The notes under the pieces were generated by a model. The model worked only from the letters and a program-made list of their open reading frames with translations, was not told where the DNA came from and did no database searches. Below, one piece after another: positions 1 through 13,271 of a DNA stretch of 64,000 nt (the stretch's first letter is position 1; every line of letters starts with the position of its first letter). Origin of the DNA: Acanthaster planci (taxonomy: Eukaryota; Echinodermata; Asteroidea; Valvatida; Acanthasteridae); assembly GCF_001949145.1 (NCBI RefSeq), contig NW_019091405.1, positions 449,656 to 513,655 on the forward strand, read 5' to 3'. The position numbers were made by a program, and so were the translations under genes.

Positions 1-1292
1 AACAGTTTTTCCTGAAGAATTTTTTGGGAATAATGTTGAGCGTGAGATTATGGTTGGACATTGGACATTTTCCGGGCACTTTGTGTGTGGTCAAACAAAA
101 TCAAAGATGCTTGGACAAATTGTCTGACTAACTTATCAATAACAGCTCTTAAAATGTCAACACAATATATGAGATTATGGCGTCTGATTTATTGTTAGTT
201 TTATGTTAGAATTACGTTAATTATGCCCAAGTTATTCATCAGGGCTGATCGCTCATCACCGGCCCATGTCACCTAGTGCAGGCCACGCGTGTATATATTT
301 CACTTGCACAGACATGAAATCGCCCCACAATACCCATGCACCGCACCCACGCAAAAGAATGCGTGATGGAAATGTAGCAACCAGTACCAGTCTGTACTGT
401 ACATGTATTGAATGTTCTGTACATAAACAGTCTTCATCAGCCGTACACATCACGAATGCAAAAGGCCACAGGCCGGAAAGACATCGATGTTATGTTGCAA
501 GAGGTTTTTTGCAAGTTAATTCACAGAACTCGGTCTCTTATTTATGTCAGTATTTTCTGTGTTCATGAGTGTAATTTGAGGTTGTTCTGCTCATGGCACA
601 AGGTTTAGCACCCGCTGGTCTAGATGCATCACGCACGCTTACCACGCGATACACGGACACTGTTGGCCAGTTTGCCGTCGTGAATGTGTGAATTGTTCAT
701 AATTTTCTTGTGAATTGCCGTATTTAGAAATTTGTACATAGATTAAGACAGGTGTTCATCACTTTTTGAGATACTTTTGGAGGCTGTCGCCCCCACTGAT
801 GCCATTCAATCAGCACAAAATTGCCCTCAAACAAAAGAATGTTCCGACCTACCGACCCAATTTTTACACATCGTGTATTTTTTTGGCCTAATAAAAGACT
901 GCATGTATGCAGTAGGCCTTAGTTAAATAACAATAATCGTGGATTCTGAGAAATCTTTGGCAAGTGTTGATCTAATTCAAGCATGCAAATTTATGACATG
1001 GCCTGCCCAATCACGCCCGAACAAGGACTGCTCAATGCCGCTGCGTGTGCAGTTCTAGTAGGACCAGGAAAAAAAAGTGAATTTCGACTCCTAATACTGC
1101 ATATTACAACTCTACCTTTTATATAATATGGCACATCAGAAGCAGGTAATGGCAGAACAAAATTGATTGTGTTATGACATTTTGTCAGAGCACTTTTGTG
1201 GTCTAATTTGGCGCTCTGTAATGTACATGTAGTTGATTTTTTAGGAGTTGGACTCGGTGATATGTGGTTAAAAGNAGATTGTGCGGTGTTGT
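1..1292. repeat. Dispersed repeat, copy 1 (direct repeat of 2512-3290)
   Basis: Blocks at about 1-160, 865-1010 and 1020-1290 recur in the same order and orientation at 2512-2680, 2703-2870 and 2880-3290. Shared landmarks are TTTTTCCTGAAGAA, GGCCTA..AAAAGACTGCATG and GGAGTTGGACTCGGTGA. Copy 1 carries extra sequence between the blocks and probably begins before the window. No open reading frame of interest; the single N (1275) lies inside it. Likely a fragmented non-coding transposon; the family is not recognised. Confidence 0.7.
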
Positions 1293-1299
1293 GTAACTG

Positions 1300-1660
1300 T
1301 CTTTTGTTCACGAACCTGGCTTAGTGCACTGCTGACCTCTTTTCAAGAGGGGCCAGATTAGCGTGCAGCGGTGCTGTGTGGCTCATCGCTGCAATGGTGG
1401 AGCGCTTTTGTCCCCGGTGGTAATCCGCTCACTCTCAATGCCCCAAACCCTGGTATACGGTCTCAAAACAAGGCTGAATCATCACCACTTTTGAGAGTGA
1501 AAAATGTCGGTAATGCCCAGTAGCCTGGTCTTTTGTTTGGAGTACAGTCTTTTGTTACAGGGCCCTGTTTCCTTTGTCCGAGTTCGGAGACCCCGGCCAC
1601 CCATATGAACCATACGTCTCCGATCCCGGAGTCCCCGGCAGGAAGTGGTTAATGTTACTT
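1300..1660 (+). repeat. Dispersed interspersed repeat, copy A (matches 9535-9900)
   Basis: About 350 bp recurs almost colinearly at 9535-9900, beginning CACGAACCTGGCTTAGTGC and ending near GGAAGTGGTTAAT. Both copies are on the + strand and contain GTCCCCGGTGGTAATCCGC. Copy A ends just upstream of the first visible AHSA1 exon; copy B sits in a DMAC2 intron. No coding potential. The family is not recognised. Confidence 0.75.
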
Positions 1661-1799
1661 CCATTTTACCATCTTTTTCTCATGAATCTCCTTAGTTTTG
1701 CCTGTGGCTCCTTGTGCGTGGAACTGACCCTGTGCCATCTGTTTATATTGTGTTTCCTATTAATGTACACAGAGGGTCTCGGCATTCACAAGAACTCAG

Positions 1800-4700
1800 G
1801 CTGTGATGGAGGCAGAAAACGGAGGCAAGTTTAGTCTGTTTGATGGCAACGTCAGTGGAGAGTTCGTATCACTGGTGAGTCATGTGTGGGAGACCTCTGC
1901 TTATGACCCTGTCCGCAACCTTCAAAACCCTTTGAATAGGTTTGGAGGATTTGGTAGGATTGAGGACAGATTGAGCCCTGGTTGAGTTGCAAAGGGCATG
2001 CTGTTGGTATCCGCCTTTTAGCACCCTCTAATTGGTTGAAAAGATCCATGGGTGGTACGTAATGTTCATTTAGTTGGTAGCGATGCGACCACTACACATG
2101 AATTTCATAGTCAGTCGTGAACTGGGCAGTTCCCACCAGGAAGCCTCCGTTGCTAGGAAGATTGCGCCCTCTCTTGGTCTAGCTCAGGGCTCATCCCGCA
2201 TCATGGAGGATTTTCTCTGCTTTGAGCAGGAAGAAGGGAGAGTGTGTTTTTAACTTTTTTTATCCTTTGGATGGGAATTCATTGCACACGTGCAAAGGGT
2301 TCATGCGCATTCAGCGTGGGATGTAGTGAGTATCCACGACTGATTTATGGTTGAGTCAAGATCTGGTATGGTCATTGCGTGTGCTCTGGAAAACTTGTCA
2401 CCAACCTGTCTTTTCTTTGCCAGTGGGGGTGCACTTCAACTCACTGCAGATAGGAAGGCTCTTTGCAGAAAATGCCAAGGGGGGGAGGGGGGTCGGGATT
2501 AGATTCTTAGACGGTTTTTCCTGAAGAAGAATTTTGGGGGAATAATGCAGAGCGTGAAATTACGGTCGGACATCGGACATTTTCCGAGCACTTACTGCGT
2601 TTGTCTGAACAAATTCAAAGATGCTCAGCCAAATTGTCCGACCGACTTATCAGTCACAGCTCTTAAAATATTTTGAGAGGCATGCACAGCACAACTACAT
2701 CATGTATTTTTTTGGCCTACTAAAAGACTGCATGTATGCTATAGGCCTTCGTTAAATAACAATAATCGTGGATTCTGAGAAATCTTTGGCAAGTGTTGAC
2801 CTAATTCAAGCATGCAAATTTATGACATGGCTTGCCCGATTGCGCAAACTTAAAAAAAAAAAAAAAATCGCGGCCTGCGCCCGAACGAGGATTGCACAAT
2901 GCAGCTGCTTGCACTGTTCTAGTAGGACCAGGGAAAAAGTGAATTTCAACCCCTGACACTGCACGTTACAACTCTACCTTTTATATAATCTGGCAGACCA
3001 AAAGCAGGTAATGGCAGAACAAAATTGATTGTGTTATGACATTTTTTCCGAGCACTTTTTTGGTCAAATTTCACACTCTGTAACCCTCCTTCTGTTTTAA
3101 CCATAAAAAACAGTAAAAAATGCCTTCCACTTGATTTCCCCCAGTACACAGACACATATGGGAAATTTGACTGATCTTGACTGATATGACAACTGTGTCA
3201 AGAATGTACCTTAGCATAGGAGGGGTAATGTAGTTGATTTTTTAGGAGTTGGACTCGGTGATATGTGGTTAAAAGTATGGAAAGGCAGGGTGAAAATTAT
3301 CCTTGTCTTCCCCTCCCCCACAGAGTCAGTCAGTGTAGCCCACTGGTGACATGTCTCCTGCTCCTAAACAGCCTCTTATATTGTGATGATGTACAATTTT
3401 TGGTGATGTCATTTCAAGCAGAGATGTAATCAAAGCTGTTGATTGGACGATGGGTGTCAGCAGACCGTGCTCTGTCAGCTCTAACAAGGAGGTTTTTGGG
3501 TAATGAGCTGACGGATGTGCTCAGATGTGATTCCTTGTAGATGCTCGGCTGCAAGCTAAGGGACTGTACCACAGACGACCCTCCATATTGCATAAAAAAG
3601 AAATTTTGAACTTGAAAGCACTAGTACATGTACTTCATGAGATCTGATTGACGTGTAGTTGACAGGTGGTTGACAGACCTGACATATCTGTACATGTAGG
3701 TCTTTAGTTTATTGCACCGACATGCTTTAGTTTTGTCTTCATTTCTTGACAGGATCGTGCTACTTTCAAAATTGAACAGCGCTGGAGATTCAAGACATGG
3801 CCTGAAGGTAAGTATCTGACAAGTTTTCATTTGCTAGTTTGAGTAGTTAAAAGGCAGATAGTGGAAACCTGTAATAAGTCTCTAGTCTGTCAAGAGTTTC
3901 TAAAAATTTCTTTGTGCATATTTTGATTGCGGTTTCAAGAAATTTAATGTAGACATTTTGTGTTCCAAAAGAAAGTTTGAAAGCAGGGGCATTATATATT
4001 GTCGGGTGCTTGGAAGAAGGTTGTAAACGCTTACGCCCTTTTGCTGGGAAGCATGATCACTGCAAAACGAAATTTTTCTGGCAAAAGGACTTATCTATGC
4101 TACTGTTTTATTTTAATGAAATATAAAGATTTCTTTGCAAAAAGTTACAAAAAAATTTCCCAAGTCGTTTGATAAGTTGTACAAAGGTTGCTCTTTGCAC
4201 AGCCTGTGTTGATTTTGTAGTAAATTTTATTTGTTTTTACTAAATAAAGAGAGTGTGGTTCTTACGCCCTTTTACCAGGAACATTTTTTCTACTGTGATC
4301 ATGCTTCCAGGCAAAAGGGCTTAAACGCGCTTATGACCTTTTGCTGGGCACATGACGAAATAATGCTGCACATCAAAAGTGCTGTTTCGTTTAAAGTAGT
4401 GAAAGGTATCTTGAAGCTTTTTTTTTCAAATGCGTGAAAAATGATTTATTATGGAATGTCACTATAAGCACTTGTGTTTTTGTTATTTGTCCAATCGGGT
4501 AAAAGCTTTTGACGGAAACTTTGCAAAAAACCGGGTTGGCTTGCTGTTCATAGGAAGTATGTGACAAGTAAAATTGGTCTTTCCTCGGTGGAGGGTTGGG
4601 TTGTCGAAAGTACTCACTTACCTTGTAACTTTGTTCTGGTAACTGTTTTTATCCAGTTACAAATATTCAAAAGATGGTAATTCAGATTTTGAAGAGGAAG

Positions 4701-5395
4701 TAGCAATATGTTTTTGTATGCGGAAAGAAAGCCAAAGTAGGGCTGTGCCGAATATTCGATCGCTTATTGCATATTCAAATATTATTTTTCCGAATTTGAA
4801 TATTTGAATGCAAAGTTCATAAAAAGGGAGAATTTTCTTTTGTTTTTAATGAGAAAAATTGCCTCAAGCAGATTCAAATGAAAAGTGACAGAAATCTTAC
4901 GACGACTCAAAAAGTAAACTATTCATTAAAAATTATAAAAGGAACAGAAATTTTCAACAGGGCATAATGATGAAGTATTATTTTTCTGTTAAGTCTTGCT
5001 AAATCATGACTGGAGATACTCCTACATACGAGAGGCTATTACAGTGTTAATAATGTACAATTGTGTGTGTTACTGCAACTGATTTATATGGTTTAATCCG
5101 GATATTTGAATATTCGATCGTATTGAAGGTTGAATATTCGAATAGTGAATTATTCGAATTGATTAATTGATTGAGCCCTACAAGTAGTGATAAAAGTGTT
5201 TGTCTTTGTTGTTTATTTACAGCCCACTTCTCCACAGTCACCATTGAGCTTGCCCAGAGAGCCGACTGCACCAAGCTCACCCTCACCCAGGTTGGCATCC
5301 CAGCTGCTGACTTTGACAGGACGAAAGAGGGTTGGAAGAGACACTACTGGCATCCCATCATGGCGACGTTCAGCTACGGGGCACGACTCTTCTGA
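1800..5395 (+). CDS. AHSA1: AHSA1-like activator of HSP90 ATPase, last three exons (5' partial)
   Basis: Exons at 1800-1874, 3753-3807 and 5223-5395 (stop TGA 5393-5395), each with AG/GT boundaries and matching phases (0, then 1), give 100 C-terminal residues. Aha1 family proteins bind the HSP90 middle domain and stimulate its ATPase in the cytosol. What I see: exon one reads GGKFSLFDGNVSGEF, exon two WRFKTWPE, and the end reads FSYGARLF. These match the conserved tail of the AHSA1 C-terminal (START-like) domain, which in human ends WRFKSWPEG...FGYGARLF. The human protein is 338 residues, so roughly 240 residues are missing. I found no further exon in 1-1799, which is repeat-filled, so the 5' exons should lie upstream of the window. 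The introns hold repeats (2512-3290, about 4030-4336 and 4738-5190). Possible poly(A) signals lie at 6102, 6344 and 6690. The family call is strong; orthology is inferred. Confidence 0.9.
2512..3290. repeat. Dispersed repeat, copy 2, inside AHSA1 intron
   Basis: Direct repeat of the blocks in 1-1292, lying wholly inside the intron 1875-3752. It has an A-run at 2851-2867 and an insertion near 3085-3225 that copy 1 lacks, so the two copies have diverged by indels. Confidence 0.7.
4030..4336. repeat. Inverted pair of short palindromic repeats
   Basis: A segment at about 4030-4100 (ACGCCCTTTTGCTGGGAAGC...GGCAAAAGGACTTA) recurs in reverse complement at about 4258-4336. Each copy is itself hairpin-like because it starts with GCCCTTTTG and ends with CAAAAGG. 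Within the last AHSA1 intron. Probably MITE debris. Confidence 0.5.
4738..5190. mobile_element. Non-autonomous MITE-like element with GAATATTCGAA-rich ends
   Basis: The left end GTAGGGCTGTGCCGAATATT and the right end ...ATTGAGCCCTAC form short inverted termini (TAGGGCT/AGCCCTA). Subterminal ATTCGAA/TTCGAAT palindromes crowd both ends. Such ends resemble hAT-type MITEs of other animals; that is family knowledge, not proof. No clear 8-bp target duplication was seen. It lies in the AHSA1 last intron, 33 bp before the final exon. Confidence 0.5.
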
Positions 5396-7373
5396 TGACG
5401 AGCTACAGCCGAGCTCTTTGTGTTGCGGCTGACAGAGTTCAATGACGAAAAATATTTATTTGTAAAGTCCTCACTTTCAGAGTTTGCAGTGCAAATTGTA
5501 GTAGTCTTGAGGTTTTGGGTTAAACTTAAGTGATTCCATCAGAGCATTGTAAACTACCGAATAAGAAGATACATTTTTTAGCAGTCTGCTTGAGAAAAAG
5601 TCCAACAGTGTGTAGGAATTATTTTGGACTTTTACACTTGAATCTCAACATATCAGGTCCTTCATTGTTGGAATTTCTGTCGGGCCTTGAAGTCGAATCA
5701 TACCTCTCAAGTAGTCATTTCCATACCACATGAATCCAGATTGATTTTGCTTTCTACTCCTGAACTTGGAACTGGCTGAGTCTACTTAAGTTTGTTACTG
5801 CGTGTAGTTGTCTTAGGTTGTTACTCCATTGCCTTCCCAAAGCCAGCACAAAAGAATCAAGGAAATCAAGAGAAATTATAGCGAGACTGACCTTTAGTGG
5901 ACAAATTTTTTCGTGAGAATCTCTTTGCCAGCTGTAAGAAGCAGTTCAAGTTAAGACAACATTTGTAAGCATCTGTGTATTTTAAAATGCCTGTTCATAT
6001 TGATGTATGTGTGCATTATTAGTCAAATGGTCAGTATGGGGATTGAGAGTGAATGTTGAGCCATATATTGCAGAGTATAAACCCTTTCATAATTGTACAT
6101 TATTAAAGTCAAGGACAGCTTTTAGGTTGAGTATTGATAACAGAAATAATGTTTTTTAAATTGTGTTTTAAGCATTTCTGTCAGAGGTGTACCAACTGAA
6201 ATTACATTGTCTGCAGTATTCTTAATGCGACAAAATAATTGCACCTTCTATCAAAACCTTGTGCTACATTTGCCTGTTCAAATTTCTTCAAGATAATTTG
6301 ACTTCTGATTTCCGTTTTTAGTAAAATTGTAAAAAGAAAATCTAAATAAATGACCACATCTTTCCAAAGCTCAGGTAATTTTTTCTGTATCATATGAAAA
6401 AAGTGATAAATTCTCAAGCCTGCACTTTAACTTAAACAACATTTGTACGCTGGTAAAAGTTATACATGCACCTCTCCTTCAGAGAGAGAATGGATGAATT
6501 ATGCAAACAAAACCTCTGCCCACTGGAATCAATATAAATGGATTCAAGTTTAAGTGGCTCCTTCCAGGGAAAAAAATACCTGATAGTTTTGTAAACAGGA
6601 AAATTTTGGGGGAGGGGTGGGGACGTCGTTTGATTGGGCCACCAAATATGTATCAAGGTTTTTTTTTAATGAACTGTAAAACACTTTAAAATAAATGTTT
6701 GAAAGATGTGAGGAACAAAAGTAAAGAAAATGAAAACCAAAGGACAGTTTCGTGGTACTGTATTGTACAATTTGATAAAGTTTATTTTCTCTCAAAGGCT
6801 TATTGGGTGCACTTACTGACCCATGCGACAGACAGATGTATCAGCCATTGTGGAAAGCAAAGACCACTATTAAGTATGGAATAAGCAAGCCTTTGAAGCT
6901 TTGTCAAGGGCTAAAAGTATTAGAAGACTGCAGAGTCAGCATTCAGTGCTAGATCCGCATGATAAATGTTGTACACATGACACAAACAATGGTATTGCGT
7001 ATTTTGGTGGCTATTGTGCCAGTAAGATGAAGAATTCACAGTTACTTTATGCGAAAATAAGCCTTACCCTCTAGTTTTTTCCCCCAATCTTGGGGAAATT
7101 GAATGGTCCTATCAGACCATATGTGCTGGTGCTGTATAAAATTCACTGGTTTCAATTTTCTTTGGAAGTACGACTAATCATAAAAAAACTGCAAGATTAG
7201 CAACTTCTAAGGAAGTGGAAGAATCTTGGGTCCATCTCTGTTTTGGCAGTCAAGTTGACTCCTCCCCTCATTCGACAAACTCTCCACAGCCGCTGGTCTC
7301 TCTCTCTCTCTGCTGCTGGAAACAAACAACGCGCTATAGCTCCAGAAAAAAAATCATCTATTCTACAAGAGCG
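5396..7373. other. Intergenic/UTR between convergent AHSA1 and DMAC2
   Basis: AT-rich, no convincing coding exon. It should hold both 3' UTRs. AATAAA on the + strand at 6344-6349 and 6690-6695 (AHSA1 side), and its complement TTTATT at 6781-6786 (DMAC2 side), are candidate poly(A) signals. A 25-bp string near 5755-5779 recurs exactly at about 50671-50695. Confidence 0.5.
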
Positions 7374-10300
7374 TCAGCTTGCTTTCTCCACTGTCCCCTC
7401 TTCCTTCTCCTTGCTGCTGGCCTGGTCTGGCGGCGGCCTCCATCTGTCTCTCAGTCTCTTGTGCCTCTCGTACTCCTCGGTGACCAGACCAATCCTGAGC
7501 TTGGGCAGAGTATCCTCCAGCATGCAGGCCATTACCTTAGCATGTGGCACCTGGGAGAGGTCGTTCATGTTGAGTCTCTCCAGATTGCTGCCGAATCAGG
7601 TGGAATAAAAACAAGGCTGGTTCAAAAATTGGAAGTCTAAAGAACAGACATGGGAGGTACATCGAGACAAATGATCTGAAATCTTGAACACCAGACTTTC
7701 CCAACCCCCCCCAACAAAAAATTGGCATTGTTTAACTGTTCAATGAAAGACTTCTGTTTTAAGACTTGGGGTAAGGACTTTTGTTTAGTCAACATCCTCC
7801 ATTTCAAGAAGGGTCTTTAAAGAAGAAACTTGGCAAAACATTTAATCTACACAAATTGATTTTCCAAAATTGAAAAGCAATATTCCAGGAAGAGGATTAG
7901 GTACGGGGTATAAATCTTTGTAAACACTGGCTGGCTGTTAATCATTTTGAAAGACGCAATGCGAGTAAATTTTGAATTCACTCATTAAAATTCATGGAAA
8001 ACAATGCCTGGGCACAGAAAAAACCTACACCTGTTAGAGAACAGGTTGTTCCTGATTTCAAATGTGTCAGTATTCTTGCTTATTTCATGCATGTTGTTTT
8101 GTTTTGTTTTTGAAGGAGGGGGTAGATTTGTTCAAGAATACATAATGATAATGAGTCTCCAAGCCTTACAATCAAGCCAGTGAAACCTGGATTCACTACC
8201 ATTAAAATAAGCATCTGGAAAATCTCCGCAACATTTACTGCATGAAACAATGAGGCATGCTTTCGGCAAATGAACTGTTTCCAACTACCTGAGGTGGTGC
8301 AGGCAGGCCAGACCACGCTCGGTGATCTGTGGACACTTGTTGATGTTGAGGTGTGTAAGTGAGTCCTTCAAGTGGACCAGGCGACTGAGGCAGCTGTCGT
8401 CAATGTACGGGCATCCCTCGAAACTCAGGAGCTTGAGCTGCTGTAGTTTTACTGTGAGAGCGAGGGATATAATAAAATAGGAAATGAAGAGGTTTTTATT
8501 CTTGTTATGAAGTATTTCTAGTCATGAAAGATGTTTAAAAAGTACTCGGGGCACTGAAGACCACAAGTCTGACAATGCTTGTGTAGAAAGGAGACAAGGA
8601 GAAGCAGTTGCAGTTTTTAGAGGTGGGAGGAAAACCCCACGAGAATGTTCCAGGTGGAACCCACAGAATCAGGTTAGGACTGGTGGAAACCCAATCCGTT
8701 TGTGGGCCAAACCTTGGCTGCAGAGGTGAAAGGTGAAGATAGAACCACTACCCCAATCTTACTCCCCTTTTTGCTTGAAGGGACACAAAGAGAAAAGTAA
8801 TGAGTTCTACAACACCCAAAAAATCCCAACCACGGAGATACAAAGAATGTGACAACTCCAACAAAACGCTCATGTCTGAGTACAGACACTCAGGTAAGTC
8901 TCAACACCACACTGGCCAAGGAGGCATCTAATGTACGCGTACGCGTACCATCTGAGCGTGAGCGTGGCACCGTCTGCAGGAGTGGCTCCTAATTTGGTTA
9001 GTGAAGTAGTCTATAGTCATCTGTGTCTCTATCTCAGAAATAATGAAGTCACCACATGAAACATCTAGAATTCTATTCACTTGCGGTCCCCACGTCTTGT
9101 TAAAAGGCCGGTGACAGGGCCTTCTCCGTTGCTGTTTCCCAACTATGTAACAATCTATTTCATCACATCAGGAATGAAGACAATCTCTCATCATTAAAAT
9201 GTGCCCCAAAGATATAACTTGTCTCCAGATCATAGCTGACCTGTCCCTCTTTTGTCTTCTTTTTCTTTTCTCTTTACAAGGGCCTTGAATCCCTATTAAC
9301 CACTTGGTGCCGGGATAAGTTATCAATGTTGATGATGCTGGGCCAGGATAATTATCATTCTTTCTGTTTTCAAAATTCATAAAAAATTCATCATTTCATT
9401 TAACGGATGTTTATACCCACACGAAATAATCTTTAGGCACTACTCTAAGTTGACAGGTAACCTTCATTGATGCCCGAGTGTTTCAGCCAGGCCCGCAGCC
9501 TTGTAAAAAGAGCCCAGATTGTAAGGTGTTATATAACTTTCTTTCGTTCACAAACCTGGCTCAGTGCACTGCTGACCTCTTTTAAATAGGGTCCAGATTA
9601 GCATGCAGCGGTGCTGTGTGGCTCATCACTGCGGTGGTGGAGCGCTTTTGTCCCCGGTGGTAATCCGCTTGCTCTAAGCACCCCCACGTTGTGGTATACT
9701 GTTTCAAAACAAGGCTGGATTATCTCCACTTTTGAGTGTGAAAAATGTCGGTAATGCCCAGCAGCCTGGTCTTTTGTTCGGAGTATGGTCTTTTATTACA
9801 GGGCCCTGTTCCGTTTGTCCAAGTTCGCAGACCCCGGCCATGAACATAAGGCCTATGGCTCCGCTACCGGAGCCCCCTGCGCAGGTGGTTAATTTGGCTC
9901 TACATAAATGCAAATAGTGTAATGTTTTGTTACCACTTACTTATCTGTGCCATGCCGTGATAGTCTATCAATGTGTCTTTGGCATCAATGGCATCGATGT
10001 TGTACTTCATGAGTTCCTTGACCGGTCGCTCCTCTCTAATCCCTTTCACCTCTGACGTGTACCACTTGCCATTGGTGAAACGTACTCTGGCTTTCAGGCT
10101 AATCAGCCACAGATAGGTGGCAATCTCTGAAGGGAATTTGCTGCTTTTAGTGGGCCTTTCAACTCTGAGGAGGTAGCGGTAACAAAAAAAATCGAGTCAC
10201 TGGTTTTAAAATGCCATCAGGTAATATAAAATACTACTGGGTTTTCAACAAAGGAAAGGATGGCCTCCGTATAATTTGAGATGACAGGGGATTTGAAGCA

Positions 10301-10981
10301 TGTTGGAGTAACAATAGTGGCTGAATGACAAAGAAACGCTTTTGCCACTGTCCATTTAAACAAACTTGCCTTGAGAGTGGATGAACTGTGATCCCCTTGA
10401 GACTGACTGAGGCCGAATCTGTTGTCTAGAGCTAGGTCTAGGACTTTGCTCCATAGGGAATACACTGAGACACCAAGACATTAGACCCAGCCTTAGCTCT
10501 GGAAGCCCCTTTCGGACACAGCCTGACCTCTATGATGATGCTGCGATGGTTGTATTGTTTCCCCAAAGACCCACTGGCAATGGTAATATAACTTCACATA
10601 TTGCTAAAAGGGACCAGACTTATTTACCTTCTAGCGTCAATTTGGTCACTTTGCTTTGAATGGTGGAAAAGCAACATGGCTGCTCCACGATAGAGGCCTA
10701 CCTAATGCAGACTGTTGATATCCATGCCTCATGTGTACTTACATATTCAGCTGGAACCTCTGGAATTCCTTGAATCGTTTGGGAATCTTGCGCATGTAGT
10801 ACAGCAGGGACATGTGCCTGTATTGGGAGTAGGACACTCGGCCTCCAGCGAGCCTCAGGGTGTGCCCGGAGGTCCACAAGGCATTGGTGGAACCTAGACC
10901 GCAGGTACCGGGGTAGCTTGTCAGGGGGCAGTTCTGACATGCTGACCTCAGAGCTAACAGGCAAGACCTATAATTCAACAT
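7374..10981 (-). CDS. DMAC2: DMAC2/ATP5SL-like mitochondrial complex I assembly factor
   Basis: Four coding exons on the minus strand: 10981-10743, 10164-9941, 8451-8289 and 7587-7374 (stop at 7376-7374). Phases join cleanly to 279 residues; human DMAC2 has 257. DMAC2 helps assemble the distal membrane arm of respiratory complex I. What I see: an N-terminus MLNYRSCLLALRSA rich in R/S/A and poor in acids (a mitochondrial presequence is inferred), then DAIDAKDTLIDYHGM, and leucine-rich repeats with DDSCLSRL and ITERGLACLHHL. Human DMAC2 has DDWCLSRL and ISERGLACLHHL at the same places. The last exon begins NLERLNMNDLSQV and ends in a charged EKEEGTVEKAS tail. The start is the first ATG in the open 5' exon; a TTG-led extension upstream lacks an ATG. 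The related paralogue DMAC2L fits less well. The intron 8452-9940 contains a dispersed repeat. Confidence 0.85.
9535..9900 (+). repeat. Dispersed interspersed repeat, copy B, in DMAC2 intron
   Basis: Same family and orientation as 1300-1660, with scattered substitutions and small indels. It lies within the intron 8452-9940, antisense to DMAC2. Its right end stops 40 bp from the exon donor at 9940. Confidence 0.75.
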
Positions 10982-11517
10982 GGCGATTGCAGAGCACAAA
11001 GAGTCTTGTTCATCTGGAAACGGAGATAGAAAAAAGAAAGACTCAAGAATGTGTTGAGTATAGACCAGACAGGCAAAATACAGTGTACATGTTTGTTAAG
11101 AGCGCTCTCTGTTACCACATAATCCCGATGCTAGTGTGGACTGCCTTGCATGAATAAAGATGATCACATGTCAGTTACGTCATCCAAATTCTTATCCCTA
11201 ATGTCTCTGAATTTGCCTGCGCCGGGTCATAAAGTTTGAGGCCAAAAACAAAATTGCACAACATCAGACAATGACAATAAGCTGACTGCCAGGGTTTACG
11301 GAAACCTCGTCACCACATTTCTGGGTGCAGTTCTACATGTAGGTGTATGCTCTAACAGAGCATGGACTTAACTCCAGAACTATGGGTGGGGTTCATTGTC
11401 CGCCACATTCCCACATCTTGACGACGAATCCCACAGCTGCACAGGCACTAGGGGGTAGCAGTGAGTGAGGCGATAGACATTAATGGATTATATTGCTAAT
11501 ATTAATACTGCATGAGT

Positions 11518-11592
11518 GATTTTGCACAATGGTAGAAAGGCATTGTGGGAAGTTTTCCTTCCCACAATGCCTTTCTATCATTTTGCAAAATC
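11518..11592. repeat. Perfect-class hairpin, 35-bp arms
   Basis: Arms 11518-11552 and 11558-11592 are reverse complements with two mismatches, separated by a 5-bp loop TTTTC. The core is GAAAGGCATTGTGGGAAG. Probably a tiny MITE or a foldback. Confidence 0.8.
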
Positions 11593-12777
11593 CCCCATGG
11601 CTGCGGTGTGAAACATGGAGGATCTGTTTTCCTTCCTCCATGAACATGATTGATAGGCCCATCAAGGAACATAGCCCCACTAGTGTGGCACGGACTCTCA
11701 CTCCGGATCCATCCTTAGCCACACATCCGTATGCGCAATTTGTGTCAACGTATTGAACATTTCGGCGCACCCACTTATCATCGTGGGTGCAATTTCTTTT
11801 GCACACGAACATGATTCTTGACCTTTCCGCTTTCTACAAACCATTTATTGAATGATTTCACTCACATTATTCAGGTATTTTCTAGTCTTTTTGCCTTTAT
11901 CCATTCAATATCATGGGCTCGCTCTCACAGTCGCCATCTTTAAAATAAGATCGTTGAACAATACGTCACTTGACCTCTCATCGTCTCGACGGCTCTTCCA
12001 TGTCAAGACACCTAAACTGCTGCCAAAGTTTTGGAAGGGCCCACTGGTTCATGTAGTATCTTATCGCCCAGTCCGTTTATTACATATGTCTTGACATGGA
12101 ACCGTTTCTACAAGGAACTGTTTCTACAAGGAACAGATTTTGTTAGGGTCACTGCACGGTTTGTTAGGCCTAGCCTACTTAGGACAAATATTTTCCCCGT
12201 GATGCATGATGTGGTAGGTTCAGCAAAATGCTTTTTGAAATAATATTAAAGCTTTACACTGACTAACATTAACGACTTACCAATGCAATCTTTCTTCAAG
12301 CTTCTGTCAAGGCTTGCATGCGCATGCTAGGCTGAAACTGCTCAACTAAGACCTGCACACGTAGTAGGCGCGCGTGCTGGTACATGGTAAGTACGTGCAT
12401 GGAGGAAGGAATCCTCCACGCGATGCACGGTACACGTACTATCTAGTACTAGCCTAGTTTACGCCCTCTATTGGCAATGTTCCTGTTACGCATCCAAGGT
12501 CATTCAATATTACATGTAGGCTACGTAACTTACCGCGGTGCGACTCCAGCTGAGACTTAAGTCAAGAACGTGTAAAGGAGCAGGTCAGAATAACGAAATA
12601 CAGTGATACAGTCTCTTGTAATTGTGCCAGTGATTGCTAACGTTTTGAGTAATGGGCACACACTTTTGATTGGGGCTCGCTTTCTTCGAACTCAAGTTAA
12701 GTTGTTGTAAAGTGTCTGGAAGTTTGTCGAACTTAACGTACATACATGTACATGTATGATGTAGCTTCCTATGCCAG

Positions 12778-13271
12778 GTAAGCTACCGTGATAAGATGCG
12801 CCTCGTGGTCAGGTGGTGAAAGGTTTCCCCTCAAGTAGTGTACTGTTAGCCATCAGAAAGTGGCAATAAATCCTAAAAAGCCAAATTTAGCAGGGAAAAT
12901 ATCGAACACAATTTTTCAGACCTGTTTCATAGGGTTTGTGCACGGGGAGTCACATGGCGTCTGTTTATGGAGCACTTCCCTAACTTGGCGTAGGCAGTGC
13001 TAGGGCTTACTTAGAAAACACTTTTCATACCAGTCTCATAATGAATTGAAACCTAGGCTAGACCTATTCATACATAACATATTATGTCAGCTAAACTTCA
13101 AAGTTTGTCTTTTCTGTGGTGCAGTAATGTTCAGATGAATCATGATGGAGCTGTTTGATGCAAACTTATTCTCTAGCTCTATTTGCAATATGGAAATATA
13201 AGAAAGAGGACTTGAAGGAAATAGTTTATCCAGAATGTAACAGCTGCAAATTTTGGTTTGATTTATTGCAG
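12778..13271 (+). other. Possible 5' UTR intron of CYP46 copy 1
   Basis: Strong donor GTAAGC at 12778 and acceptor TTTATTGCAG ending 13271, eight bases before ATG 13279. The second CYP46 gene and the truncated third copy also have an acceptor-like ACACAG just before their ATG. That makes a non-coding first exon plausible but unproven. Confidence 0.35.

Noticed and set aside
7215-7640. Plus-strand 141-codon frame
   Set aside because: It is antisense to the last DMAC2 exon and its flanks; sequence bias of the real exon keeps it open.
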